The translations under genes were made by a program, and so were the position numbers. Shown in pieces: positions 32,778 through 41,500 of a stretch of 64,000 nt of DNA. Within the stretch, counting starts at the first letter, position 1. Every line of letters starts with the position of its first letter. The notes beneath the pieces are model-generated. The model saw only the letters and a program-made list of their open reading frames with translations, ran no database searches and was not told where the DNA came from. The stretch is taken from NCBI RefSeq assembly GCF_018622995.1, contig NZ_CP076022.1, forward strand, positions 1,674,001 to 1,738,000, given 5' to 3'. Origin of the DNA: Arthrobacter jiangjiafuii (GTDB taxonomy: Bacteria > Actinomycetota > Actinomycetes > Actinomycetales > Micrococcaceae).

Positions 32778-33245
32778 CTGGTCCAGGAGCGGATCTGCGC
32801 GCCGTTCCATCTCAGCGCCACGGGATTCCCCACCGGCACTGAGCGCTTTCCTGCCGCGTATGAAGCGGTCGACGGCGCGCTCCGGGAGGCGGTGGAATAC
32901 AGCGATGCGTTGGCCGGCCCGCCGCAGTTTGAATCCCTCGCCGGCGGGATGGTCTCCACCGTTCCCGACTACCGCACCTTCCTTGCAGTACCGGCCGACG
33001 ACGTCGTGCTGCCGCCGGCGCTGCGGCAGCAGATGACCGAGGATCAGGGTGCAGGCCGGCCCCGGGGTGTGGTGGTCCGAGCCGGGAATGTGGGGCTGGT
33101 CCGGCGGGTCCGGGGTGGTCGCCGGGGTCTATCCCGACGGGGATATTGGCGTCCTCTTCACCCAGCGTTTCCTTGGCGGACCACAGGACACCCTCGACTT
33201 CTTCTGGGACAGCCTTGCCGCCGTCCGGAAGAGCACATCCACCTG
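32778..33245 (+). pseudogene. Partial duplicate of the beta-lactamase-like gene at 38793
   Basis: The sequence is nearly identical to the C-terminal part of that gene (39384-39915; QERICAPFHLSATGFPTG onward). It lacks the catalytic N-terminal half and carries an internal deletion after CCGAGGATCAG (33047) that removes about 70 bases and shifts the frame. No start or promoter is present. It begins a scrap zone of duplicated fragments. Confidence 0.9.
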
Positions 33246-33645
33246 ATCAGCCTTTCTGATAGTGCCGGCAGAGATCAGCTCCTAACCACCGATGCCGACG
33301 CTGACGCCGTCGATGACCAAGATGCCGGACAGATCGGGGGCGCCGCCCTCAACATCCAGGTTGATCGCGGTTCCCGGTTGCAGGACGGCGGTTGGGCAAC
33401 CATTAACGGCGGTACGGTCGCGAGGCCGGTGAAGGTGCTCGCATCAAGCCGGCAGATGCCGGTGCTGATGTTCAGCAGCAAATATGGCAGCTCCTCCGGC
33501 TCGTCCCGGCTCGATGACGGCTCCCCGGCGGGGGTGTGGTCACCGCAATCTGCCGGGCCTGGCAGGGCGGGGCGACGTCGACGGCGTTGTGTCCGTTCTC
33601 CCTGTTACCGGTCGCCACCCAGGGCAATCCCGCCACCGCTGATTC
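33246..33645. other. Gap with a decayed frame of unknown origin
   Basis: A minus-strand frame at 33275-33481 (LLNISTGICRLDASTFTGLA) reads like part of a former secreted or lipid-anchored protein, but it has neither a supported start nor a family. Otherwise nothing is recognisable before the palindrome. Confidence 0.3.
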
Positions 33646-33705
33646 CCCTCCGCTTTGTGACAATCCCTCCGCTGCGCAGCGGAGGGATTGTCACAAAGCG
33701 GAGGG
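33646..33705. repeat. Perfect 60-bp palindrome, no spacer
   Basis: Two 30-base arms meet at 33675/33676 without a loop. Each arm contains CCCTCCGC twice, separated by TTTGTGACAAT, so the element is an inverted repeat with an internal direct repeat. No T-tract and no adjacent intact gene support a terminator role. It lies between a beta-lactamase fragment and a MarR fragment, where it could have driven rearrangement. Confidence 0.9.
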
Positions 33706-33760
33706 ATAGCCCCTACCGGGGCGACGACGAGGCAGAACCGCATGATCCCCTGGGCCACGG

Positions 33761-33830
33761 CGTCGCAGGAGAGCCGAGTCCTCAGGCCGGCCGCCGATCT
33801 CCGATGGCGGCGGCCCGCTCCGGATCCCGG
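33761..33830 (-). repeat. 70-bp duplicated gene end, copy 1 (copy 2 at 45086-45155)
   Basis: Aligned without gaps to 45086-45155. Both copies read on the minus strand as the end of a protein: RDPERAA, four or five variable residues, then PA and TGA. Differences fall mostly where the reading allows substitutions, so this is a conserved C-terminus left from a gene whose body is missing in both places. Confidence 0.75.
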
Positions 33831-33869
33831 TGGCCGAAGAACAGGATCTGCTTCGTATCCATGCCGGCG

Positions 33870-34139
33870 ATGCTGCGCATTGCTCCGCGGTCTGCCACGG
33901 AAGTGGTTGACCAGCTGCAGGAGAAGGGGCTGGTGGAGCGTACTCCGGATCCGACCGACCGCCGGGCCACGCAGATCTCGCTGAGCGATGCCGGGCTCAC
34001 CCTTCTCGAGAGGATCCGCAGTGCCCGACGGCGGGAGGCCGACGAGTACTTTTCGGGGCTCACTGCGGAAGCCTGTAGAGAGCTGGCACGGATTCTTGGA
34101 CAGCTGGCTGCCGACGGGCGGAAGGGGAGACAGCGCTAG
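33870..34139 (+). pseudogene. MarR-family regulator fragment
   Basis: The frame encodes LRIAPRSATEVVDQLQEKGL, TPDPTDRRATQISLSDAG and ADEYFSGLTAEACRELARILGQL. It is a close relative of the C-terminal 80 residues of the MarR at 25362. The N-terminal dimer helices and most of the HTH are gone. It could not work as a normal repressor. Confidence 0.85.
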
Positions 34140-34309
34140 AGCTATTCCTAAGGGAAACGATGCAGGGCCCGAGAATAAGAATTCAAAAATTGCGCGATTC
34201 TTGAGCAAAAATTGAGGTTTCCTTGAGGGTAGCATGCAAACATTAATTCGCTGTGGGAAGTAGAGACCCCCATGGAATTGCGGTGTCGTTAATCACAACG
34301 ACCTCGCGC

Positions 34310-34345
34310 AGAGAGGGCTCCGCCTGAGAAACGCAGCCCTCTCTG
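34310..34345 (+). other. 11-bp stem-loop in a 400-base leader region
   Basis: A perfect inverted repeat CAGAGAGGGCT with AGCCCTCTCTG and a 14-base loop, without a T-tract. It lies 200 bases upstream of the secreted protein gene at 34549. The region 34140-34548 has no other gene; it probably carries the promoter and a long leader for that gene. Confidence 0.5.
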
Positions 34346-34548
34346 TGAAGCCTGCACCCCCTGACCGTAGGCATTTCGGGATCCTATGCGGGGCTTGGGG
34401 CTCCCGAATCGGGCAATTGCATGATTTCATCGCGGGGACTTTTGTCTGTTACATTTCCCACGGGGAATCAAATGCGCTTCTCAGGCGCCACCCTGGAACC
34501 GGCAATCTCACCGGTTACCATCAGTCTCGAATTAAGGTCTCTACTTCC

Positions 34549-35088
34549 ATGCGTAACGCAACTCGTATTTCTCTTGCCCTCGGCACTTCTGCCGCTCTGC
34601 TGACCCTGTCTGCCCTTCCTGCATCGGCAATGGAACAAGTTACCGATGCAATCATTCAGGTTGAGCCCGGTGCCCTCGGCATTGACGTCGGCGAGCCTCT
34701 GGCAACGGTTGAACTGAAGCCCGGCGAAGAGGCCACATTTGCTCTTCCCAAAGTGACCGTCACTGATACCCGGGCAGGCACGGCCAGCTGGGCTACACAC
34801 GTGTCACTGACTAACTTCAACACCGAAGTTCTGGATGCCAAGCCCATTACCGCTGCCGGTGCCACGTACACCGTTACGCCGGATTCGCTCGTCCCCACCG
34901 GAATCATCGATGATCTGACGTCCGCAGACGTTACCTGGACCGCCGAGGGTGAAGAGCTGCAGGCCGTCACGGCTGCCGGTGTGGAAGGCAACAACACAGC
35001 CATTTGGGCTGCCTCTCTCGCTGTGATTGTGCCCGACGCCGCCCTGGCAGGCGCGTACTCGGCCACGCTGACGCACTCCGTCCTCTAG
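34549..35088 (+). CDS. Secreted surface protein, WxL-like
   Basis: A 179-residue protein starting at ATG 34549 with a Sec signal peptide (MRNATRISLALGTSAALLT... with cleavage after ALPASA). The mature part is beta-rich, with VTVTDTRAGTASWATHVSLTNF, resembling the D-T-R-x...W block of WxL cell-wall proteins, and ends YSATLTHSVL. It has no LPXTG signal. The next gene encodes a DUF916-like membrane protein, the usual companion of WxL proteins. A terminator-like hairpin between them would allow much higher expression of this one. WxL assignment is tentative. Confidence 0.65.
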   Translation: MRNATRISLALGTSAALLTLSALPASAMEQVTDAIIQVEPGALGIDVGEPLATVELKPGEEATFALPKVTVTDTRAGTASWATHVSLTNFNTEVLDAKPITAAGATYTVTPDSLVPTGIIDDLTSADVTWTAEGEELQAVTAAGVEGNNTAIWAASLAVIVPDAALAGAYSATLTHSVL

Positions 35089-35145
35089 GGCCGGCAACCG
35101 TCCCGGGAGGCTGCCTCCCGGGACTCAGCCCGCGTGTCAGCCGCC

Positions 35146-35176
35146 CGCCTGCATAACGCAGGCGTCCTTTTCTTTT
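35146..35176 (+). terminator. Hairpin plus T-rich tract between surface protein and DUF916-like gene
   Basis: A 7-bp stem CGCCTGC/GCAGGCG with loop ATAAC, followed by TCCTTTTCTTTT. A second, longer palindrome (12-bp arms) precedes it at 35100-35124. Together they likely stop most transcripts after the secreted protein while some read through into the next gene. Confidence 0.7.
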
Positions 35177-35212
35177 CAGTAATTCTATTATTTTATCCTG
35201 CCAGGGGTGTTT

Positions 35213-36193
35213 GTGCGTTTATTGTGTGCCGGTCTGTTGGCCGCTGTTTTCTTCTTCTTTTCGATGGCGGCTGCCGGAGCAGCCGAGCAGGCGCCGCAGG
35301 AGGGAATCACTATCCGCCTGGTCGACATTCCGGAGGCGGCACAGAGTGATTCTCGGGCACGGTCCTACATTGTTGACAATGTTCCCCCCGGTACGGCCAT
35401 TGGCCGGCGAATAGAAGTACAGAACAACACCACCGAGCCGCAATCCATCGAATTGTATGCAACCGCTGCAGAGGTCAAGGCCAACGCCTTCACCGGCCTT
35501 GCAAAGGGGGAGCGGAACGAACTGACCGGCTGGATTGCCATGGAAAAGCCGACCGTGGACTTGGCTGCAGGCGAAAGCGCCGAAGTGATGGTGCACATCG
35601 AGGTTCCCCCTGATGCGCCCGAGGGTGAGCAGTACGCCGCGCTGTGGGCGGAAGTCCGGTCAGCACCTGCGGCCGGAACCCAGTTCATCACTGCCAGCCG
35701 GGTCGGCATCCGCGTGTACCTCTCCGTGGGCCCGGGCAATGGACCGCCCGCCGCCTTCACCATCGCCGACCTCGCCGCCGGCCACAGCAACGGCGCCCCC
35801 CAAGTCACCGCCGACGTCACCAACACCGGCGGCCGGGCCCTCGATATTCAGGGCGAACTCGCCCTCACTGATGGACCGGGCGGCCTGTCCGCCGGATCGG
35901 TCTCGCTGGATGGAACGGTGACCATCGCCCCCGGAGAAACCGCCCCGGTGACAGTCAGCCTGGCCCCGGAGCTGCCCTCAGGTGCCTGGCACGCCCAGCT
36001 GGACCTGAAAAGCGGACTTGTCACGGAGCAGGCCGCCGCCGACCTGACCTTCAGCGGTGGCGAGGCACCGGTGGAAGAACCGGACCACCGCATCATCATG
36101 ATTCCCGCCGTCGTAGCCGTTCTGCTCCTGGTCGGCGCAGCGCTCTGGCTGGTCCGTCGTCGAAAGACCGCAGCGGCAAACCAGCCCGAATAA
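35213..36193 (+). CDS. DUF916-like (WxL peptidoglycan-binding type) membrane-anchored protein
   Basis: A 326-residue protein. GTG 35213 is preferred for its AGGGG ribosome site; GTG 35207 is in frame. The layout is signal peptide (LLCAGLLAAVFFFFSMAA), an extracellular domain starting EGITIRLVDIPEAAQ with GRRIEVQNNTTEPQSIELY (DUF916 style), VHIEVPPDAPEGEQYAALWAEV, a second beta domain, then a C-terminal transmembrane helix (MIPAVVAVLLLVGAALWLV) and an RRRK tail. In Firmicutes such proteins bind peptidoglycan and hold WxL proteins; here it is next to a WxL-like gene. The role is inferred from that parallel. Confidence 0.75.
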   Translation: MRLLCAGLLAAVFFFFSMAAAGAAEQAPQEGITIRLVDIPEAAQSDSRARSYIVDNVPPGTAIGRRIEVQNNTTEPQSIELYATAAEVKANAFTGLAKGERNELTGWIAMEKPTVDLAAGESAEVMVHIEVPPDAPEGEQYAALWAEVRSAPAAGTQFITASRVGIRVYLSVGPGNGPPAAFTIADLAAGHSNGAPQVTADVTNTGGRALDIQGELALTDGPGGLSAGSVSLDGTVTIAPGETAPVTVSLAPELPSGAWHAQLDLKSGLVTEQAAADLTFSGGEAPVEEPDHRIIMIPAVVAVLLLVGAALWLVRRRKTAAANQPE

Positions 36194-36202
36194 GGACCGA
36201 CG

Positions 36203-36236
36203 TTGGGCCCGCCGGCGGCGAAACCGGCGGGCCCAA
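36203..36236 (+). terminator. GC-rich stem-loop after the DUF916-like gene
   Basis: A perfect 13-bp stem TTGGGCCCGCCGG/CCGGCGGGCCCAA with an 8-base loop, 10 bases after the stop. There is no clear T-tract, so termination is probable but not certain. Confidence 0.65.
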
Positions 36237-36282
36237 CAGCACACTTATCATCAGCCGGAATCTCTCGGAAACAGGGCCAGAC

Positions 36283-37098
36283 ATGAACAACAGCACGGTA
36301 ATCCAACGGAACAACGTCAGGGTGCTGGGGCGGGCGGACGGCCCGGCCCTGCTGCTGGTTCAGGGTTTTGGCTGTGACCAGGTGATCTGGAACCGGATCC
36401 TGCCGTTCTTCACGGACCTCTACAAGGTGGTCCTGTTCGACCATGCCGGCACCGGTGGAGCCGACCCGGAGGCCTATGATCCGGCCAAGTACGCCTCGCT
36501 CGGTGGTTATCTGACCGATCTGGAGGAGGTCCTGGAGGTCCTGGACTTGCGGGATGCCGCCGTCGTCGGCCACAGCGTCGCCGGCATGATGGCGCTGGCT
36601 GCCGCCGTCAACAATCCCCGGATCGCCCGCCTGGTGCTGGTCTGCACTTCAGCCTGCTATCTCAGCGATGACGGGTACACCGGCGGTCTCCCCATGGAAG
36701 CCCTCGACGGTGTCCTCGCGGCGGTGGAATCGAACTATCCCCTGTGGGCAGCAGGGGCGGCCGCCGGCATCGCAGGGGCACCGGCCGGTTCGGACCTCAG
36801 CACTGAACTGGCCGATCAAATGTGCCGGCTGAACCCGGACTTTGTGAAGGACTTCCTGCGGATGTCCTTCACCGCCGATGTCCGGCACCTGCTCCCCAAG
36901 GTGGCGGCCCCGACCCTCATTCTGCAGACCCAGGCCGACCCGTTGACTCCCGGACCGGCATCGCGGTATCTGCACGAACATCTCCCCGACAGCGCCGTGC
37001 ACAAATTGGCGGTCCACGGCCACATGCCGCACATTAATTCACCCCGGACAACGGCTGAGGCCATACTCCAACATCTTGAGGCGGTTCCGCGTGGCTAA
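36283..37098 (+). CDS. rsbQ: RsbQ-like alpha/beta hydrolase
   Basis: A 271-residue alpha/beta hydrolase matching RsbQ in length and motifs: N-terminal RNNVRVLGRADGPALLLVQGFGCDQ with an oxyanion GFG, FDHAGTGGAD, the nucleophile Ser98 in GHSVAGMM, Asp in QTQADPLTP and His in HGHMPH. RsbQ acts in Bacillus with the PAS-containing phosphatase RsbP, supplying a signal to the PAS domain. Here it overlaps by 8 bases a gene for a PAS histidine kinase, so the same hydrolase-PAS partnership probably feeds a kinase instead of a phosphatase. Its small-molecule substrate is unknown. Confidence 0.88.
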   Translation: MNNSTVIQRNNVRVLGRADGPALLLVQGFGCDQVIWNRILPFFTDLYKVVLFDHAGTGGADPEAYDPAKYASLGGYLTDLEEVLEVLDLRDAAVVGHSVAGMMALAAAVNNPRIARLVLVCTSACYLSDDGYTGGLPMEALDGVLAAVESNYPLWAAGAAAGIAGAPAGSDLSTELADQMCRLNPDFVKDFLRMSFTADVRHLLPKVAAPTLILQTQADPLTPGPASRYLHEHLPDSAVHKLAVHGHMPHINSPRTTAEAILQHLEAVPRG

Positions 37099-38746
37099 TA
37101 CCCAAAACGAACATCCGGACACCAACGCAGACTGCTCCGGGACCATACGCAGGGCCGCAGCGGCTGCTTCCCAAAACTACGAGAGGCACTTCCACGCGGC
37201 AGCGTGTGGATATCTCATCCTCACCACGGACGGGACAATCCTGGACGTCAATCAGACGCTTGTCTCCTGGACCGGGCAATCCCGAAACGCGCTTCTGGGG
37301 ACCAGCGTCGTCGACCTCATGCCCCTGGCAGATCAGGTGCTGTTCACCTCCTACGCGGTTCCCCAGCTCGCGGTGGCAGGGTGTTTCAACGAAATGGCGG
37401 CGGACCTGGTTTCCATGGAAGGGGGATGCATCCCGGTCCTCCTTTCCGGAGTCCGCTCTGAGGGCGGCTCCGAGAATGGCGAGGGTGGCGACGACGCCGT
37501 CGCGGTGGACCGGATCGCCGTTTTTAATGCCTCCGAACGCAGGACGTTTGAGCGCGAACTGGTGGCAGCCCTGCGCAAGGCCGAAGCGGCCGAAGCGGCA
37601 CGGGCCGCAGCCGAGGAGGAGCTGAGGGATAAGCAGAAGGCTCTGGAGGACAAGGACCGGGTGCTGCAAGAGAACCTGGAAGAGAGCAGGAAACGCGAGG
37701 CCCTGCTGGAGACTGTGCTGAACGCCGCAGATGTTGGCCTGCTGGTGGTCGATACGCACGGCGACACTGTGCTGACGAACACCCACCTGATGTCCACATG
37801 GCGGCGGACAGCGGGGAATATCCCTGTCGGCCTGAACGAGCAGCTGGTGTTCCGTGCGGACCGGGTCACGCCTGCGGCCGGCCAGGACAACCCGATTCCG
37901 CGGGCCGCCGCAGGTGAGACTTTTTCGGACCAGCTTTTGTGGTTCGGCATCGGCGAAAACCAAATGGCCGTGAACGTTGCGGCCCGGCCCATCAAGGCGA
38001 GTGGCGTACTCTCCGGATCGGTGATCGCCTTCAGCGACGTCACCCGGTTGGTCCGCGCCGTCGCATCGCAGGAGGAGTTCGTGGGCAATGTCTCCCACGA
38101 GCTGAGGACCCCCCTGACCTCGATCATGGGTTACCTCGATCTGGTCCTGGAAGACGAAAGGCTGCATCCGCAGCTGGTCGGCGCCCTCAACGTTGCGCTG
38201 CACAACTCCGAACGGCTGCTGACTCTTGTTTCGGACCTGCTCTCCGTCGCCTCCGGAACCAAGAAAATGGAGCGCCGACCGGTGAACCTGGCCGAGATTA
38301 TCCGGGAGGGCGTCCTCTCCATTGCCCTGAGGGCCGAGCTGACGGGCGTCGACGTAACCTCGGAGATCCCCGCATCTTTGACCGCGGACGTGGATCCACA
38401 CCGTCTGGCCCAGGTCATCGACAATCTGCTCACGAATGCGGTGAAATACTCGCCTAACGGTGGAACTGTGGCTGTCCGGTTATGGCAGGACAGGCAGGCG
38501 GTCCGTCTGCAGGTGGCCGACACTGGAATCGGAATGAGCGAGGCGGAGCAGGCGATGGTATTTACCAAGTTCTTCCGAGGTGCCCGGGCAGTTGCCTCTG
38601 CCGTGCCGGGCGTGGGACTGGGACTGGTGATCACCAAGAGCATTGTCGATGCGCACGGAGGGCAGTTGTCCTTTGTCAGCAGCCTCGGGCAGGGAAGCGT
38701 GTTTACGGTATCCCTGCCCCGGACGGCACAAGGCTCCGGCAGCTGA
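37091..38746 (+). CDS. PAS-domain sensor histidine kinase paired with RsbQ
   Basis: A 551-residue soluble kinase; start GTG 37091 overlaps the RsbQ-like gene. It has an N-terminal PAS domain (HFHAAACGYLILTTDGTILD...), a coiled coil rich in Glu/Lys/Arg (about residues 155-210), a second PAS-like domain (NAADVGLLVVDTHGD), then HisKA with His336 in SHELRTPLTSIMGY. The ATPase domain has N box DNLLTNAVKYSPNG, G1 DTGIGM and GVGLGLVIT. There are no membrane helices, so it is cytoplasmic. No response regulator gene is adjacent. The first PAS and coiled coil mirror RsbP, with the kinase replacing the PP2C phosphatase. Confidence 0.88.
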   Translation: MANTQNEHPDTNADCSGTIRRAAAAASQNYERHFHAAACGYLILTTDGTILDVNQTLVSWTGQSRNALLGTSVVDLMPLADQVLFTSYAVPQLAVAGCFNEMAADLVSMEGGCIPVLLSGVRSEGGSENGEGGDDAVAVDRIAVFNASERRTFERELVAALRKAEAAEAARAAAEEELRDKQKALEDKDRVLQENLEESRKREALLETVLNAADVGLLVVDTHGDTVLTNTHLMSTWRRTAGNIPVGLNEQLVFRADRVTPAAGQDNPIPRAAAGETFSDQLLWFGIGENQMAVNVAARPIKASGVLSGSVIAFSDVTRLVRAVASQEEFVGNVSHELRTPLTSIMGYLDLVLEDERLHPQLVGALNVALHNSERLLTLVSDLLSVASGTKKMERRPVNLAEIIREGVLSIALRAELTGVDVTSEIPASLTADVDPHRLAQVIDNLLTNAVKYSPNGGTVAVRLWQDRQAVRLQVADTGIGMSEAEQAMVFTKFFRGARAVASAVPGVGLGLVITKSIVDAHGGQLSFVSSLGQGSVFTVSLPRTAQGSGS

Positions 38747-38792
38747 CCCGGGATCCATTGACTCGCCCTGCCGGCAAGTAGACAGTGGATCC

Positions 38793-39932
38793 ATGCCCGA
38801 GACTGCCGCACCCCTCTGGAATGCCCTGGCCGAAACCGTCCGCTCCGGCTGGTGCCCCGGACTGGTGGCCGGTGTCCGGATCAACGGACAGACCGAGGTC
38901 TTCGCCACCGGCACCCTGGACCTGGAACAGTCCGCACCGATCGCCGAGGACACCCCCTTCCGCATCGCCTCCCTCAGCAAGCTCTTCGGCGGTGCGCTGG
39001 CGATGAGCCTGGTCGCGGACGGCACGCTGGGACTGGATGACGACGTCGCCCGCTGGCTCCCGGCGCTGGCGAACCCGCGCGTGCTGGCCACCCCGGACTC
39101 GCCGCTGTCCATGACTGTTCCGGCACGGGGACCCATCACCGTGCGCCACCTGCTCACCTCCACCGCTGGCCTGGGCATCGACTTTGGTTCCACGCCGTAC
39201 GCTGCGGCAACCCGCGACCTGCTGTGGGGCCCCAATCCGCCGGACATGGCACCGGATGATTATCTGGCCCGGGTGGGCGAGCTGCCGCTGGCCCACCAGC
39301 CGGGGGAGCGCTGGATGTACCACGCCAGCGCCGACGTCCTCTCGGTGCTGCTCGCGGCCGCGGCGGTGACCCCGCTGGACCAGCTGGTCCAGGAGCGGAT
39401 CTGCGCGCCGTTCCATCTCAGCGCCACGGGGTTCCCCACCGGCGGGGAGCGCTTTCCTGCCGCGTATGAAGCGGTCGACGGAGCGCTCCGGGAAGTGGTG
39501 GAATACAGCGAGGCGATGGCCGGCCCGCCGCAGTTTGAATCCCTTGCCGGCGGGATGGTCTCCACCGTTCCCGATTACCTCACCTTCCTCGCCGCGCTGG
39601 CGGACGACGTCGTGCTGCCGCCGGCGCTGCGGCAGCAGATGACCGAGGATCAGCTGACCTCCCCGCAGCGGGCCGGGCTTATCGAGATGGCAGGCCCGGA
39701 CGAGTCGTGGGGCTTCATGACGGGGGTGCAGACCGGCCCCGGGGCATCGTGGTCCGAGCCGGGGATGTGGGGCTGGTCCGGCGGTTCCGGGGTGGTCGCC
39801 GGGGTCTATCCCGACGGGGATGTCGGCGTCCTCTTCACCCAGCGTTTCCTTGGCGGACCGCAGGACACCCTCGACTTCTTCTGGGACAGCCTCAGTGCCG
39901 TCCGGAACAGTGTGCGTTCCGGACGGCGCTGA
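38793..39932 (+). CDS. Serine hydrolase, class C beta-lactamase/DD-peptidase family
   Basis: A 379-residue protein starting at ATG 38793. It has the penicillin-binding fold: Ser60 and Lys63 in IASLSKLFGG (S-x-x-K), Tyr in WMYHASADVL (Y-x-N equivalent with Ala-Ser) and a late GWSGGSGVVAG strand in place of K-T-G. There is no signal peptide, so it is probably a cytoplasmic esterase or peptidase of the EstB type rather than an antibiotic-degrading enzyme. A partial duplicate is at 32778. The end of the gene overlaps a strong terminator hairpin. Confidence 0.87.
   Translation: MPETAAPLWNALAETVRSGWCPGLVAGVRINGQTEVFATGTLDLEQSAPIAEDTPFRIASLSKLFGGALAMSLVADGTLGLDDDVARWLPALANPRVLATPDSPLSMTVPARGPITVRHLLTSTAGLGIDFGSTPYAAATRDLLWGPNPPDMAPDDYLARVGELPLAHQPGERWMYHASADVLSVLLAAAAVTPLDQLVQERICAPFHLSATGFPTGGERFPAAYEAVDGALREVVEYSEAMAGPPQFESLAGGMVSTVPDYLTFLAALADDVVLPPALRQQMTEDQLTSPQRAGLIEMAGPDESWGFMTGVQTGPGASWSEPGMWGWSGGSGVVAGVYPDGDVGVLFTQRFLGGPQDTLDFFWDSLSAVRNSVRSGRR
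39897..39927. terminator. Bidirectional hairpin at the end of the serine hydrolase gene
   Basis: A perfect 12-bp stem GCCGTCCGGAAC/GTTCCGGACGGC with a 7-base loop, inside the last codons of the gene. It lies between two convergent genes (stops at 39932 and 39986) and could stop transcription from either side. Confidence 0.6.
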
Positions 39933-39985
39933 GCGCCAACGGGCGGTGGGAGGAGGGGACTCTCCCAGGGAATGGGCGGGAGAGC

Positions 39986-41431
39986 CTACTGGACGCCCTC
40001 ACGTTCAACGGGGCGGGCCGCCACAGCTTCAGGGGCTGCAGCTTCGCCGCGGGTCCGTCCAGTCGTTGCCAAGCTGACGACGATCAATGCGGCGACGGCA
40101 AGGGGAAGAGCGATGATAACCGCGTTGATGTCGGCGGACCTGCCGGACGACTCCCACACAACGGTGGCGATGCCACCGACAACCATTCCGGCAATGGCCC
40201 CCCAGGACGTGGCACGCTTCCAAAAGAGTGCAGCCAGGACCACGGGTGTGATGGCCACCCCATACATGGTGTATGCGTACATCTGAAGGGCGAGCACGCT
40301 CGGGAAGAACTGCCCCAGCACATACGCAAACACCGTCACCGCGACGACAGCCCAGCGCCCCAGCGTCAGTGCCTTCCGCGGATCGCTTGAAGCGTTCCGG
40401 CGCTGCCTGACGAGATCGTAGACAATATTCCCGGAGACGGTGAGCAGGTAGGACGAGCCTGTGGTGACAATGAGCGCGAACGCACCGGCAAGCAACAACC
40501 CTCCGATCCCCAGCGGTACCAGGTCTGTCCCTGCGATGCCGAGGATTGCCTGGCCGGGATCGATGTCCGGAAGGAGAAACGATGATGCCGAGGCGAGCAG
40601 GATGATGGTGCCCAAGAGCAGGATGGCACCAACGAAGAAACCAATGGTCGCCTTTCGGGCAGTCCCTTCGTCCTTGCCTGCGGCCAGGCGCTGGTGCATG
40701 TTCTGGTCCCCGAGGATGAGGAGGAACAGGGGCAGGAAATAGCCCAGGAGTGGGATTGGAGTGAGGGATCCGGTCAGCGTCATCAAGGCCGGGTCTAAGC
40801 GGTCGACGTAACCGCCAATTCCGCCGACATCATTGATGAACAGCACGATGAGGGTGCCAACGAGCGCGGCGACGATGATGATCACCGACACGAAGTCGGT
40901 CCACGCAACAGACTTCAGACCTCCGCCGAGTGCAAGGAAGGTGATGAGGACCGCAGCCACAATTGTTCCCTGCGCTGTGCTTAGTGGCGTGATAATGCTG
41001 AGGATGGCTCCGGCACCCGTGAACTGGTAGGCGGTAATGCCCACGAATGCGACGAGGATGATCACCGTGGCAGTTACACGCACCGGCGTACCAAAGCGGA
41101 CCTCCAGCATCTCCGGAATGGTGTGATGGGAGAGCCGTCGCACTTTAGTTGCCATAAAATAGAGACAAATAATGCCGACCACGGTACCGCCGAAGAAGAA
41201 AATGCCCGCCAGCGGTCCATAGGTGTAGACAAAGCTCGCACCCCCGATGATTGACCCCGATCCGACAAAAGTCGCCAGCAGGGTTCCGGCAAGGACCGGC
41301 GCCGGAAGGGACCGGCCAGCCAGCATGAAATCATCACCGGTAGCCACTGACTTAGCCCGGCTGAACCACGCCCCGATCAAGACCATGAGCAGTACATAAC
41401 CTATGAGGATAAAAACGTGCATGGGTTGCAT
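39986..41431 (-). CDS. Sodium:solute symporter (SSS family)
   Basis: A 481-residue membrane protein with about 13 helices. The start is set at ATG 41431 (MQPMHVFILIGYVLLM) behind GAGAGG. Family motifs: FMLAGRSLPAPVLAGTLLATFVGSGSIIGG (the sodium-binding start), GGGLKSVAWTDFVS, GDQNMHQRLAAGKDE, and TTGSSYLLTVSGNIVYDL. It should import an organic solute with sodium. An RpiR-type operator lies in its promoter (41501-41516), and the RpiR gene and a divergent amidohydrolase gene are next door, so all belong to one catabolic unit. Substrate unknown. Confidence 0.92.
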   Translation of the reverse strand: MQPMHVFILIGYVLLMVLIGAWFSRAKSVATGDDFMLAGRSLPAPVLAGTLLATFVGSGSIIGGASFVYTYGPLAGIFFFGGTVVGIICLYFMATKVRRLSHHTIPEMLEVRFGTPVRVTATVIILVAFVGITAYQFTGAGAILSIITPLSTAQGTIVAAVLITFLALGGGLKSVAWTDFVSVIIIVAALVGTLIVLFINDVGGIGGYVDRLDPALMTLTGSLTPIPLLGYFLPLFLLILGDQNMHQRLAAGKDEGTARKATIGFFVGAILLLGTIILLASASSFLLPDIDPGQAILGIAGTDLVPLGIGGLLLAGAFALIVTTGSSYLLTVSGNIVYDLVRQRRNASSDPRKALTLGRWAVVAVTVFAYVLGQFFPSVLALQMYAYTMYGVAITPVVLAALFWKRATSWGAIAGMVVGGIATVVWESSGRSADINAVIIALPLAVAALIVVSLATTGRTRGEAAAPEAVAARPVEREGVQ

Positions 41432-41500
41432 GGGAAACCTCTCGATGACGCCCGGCCACGCGCCGGTCTTCACTGCAGTCTTATGTCCTCCTTCTTGATA

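Noticed and set aside
34380-34548. A cyclic-di-nucleotide riboswitch in the leader of the surface protein gene
   Set aside because: I looked for the conserved blocks of c-di-GMP and c-di-AMP aptamers and did not find them; only a simple stem-loop is supported.
38793-39932. Calling the serine hydrolase an antibiotic-resistance beta-lactamase
   Set aside because: No signal peptide and altered Y-x-N and K-T-G positions; an EstB-like esterase or peptidase is more likely.
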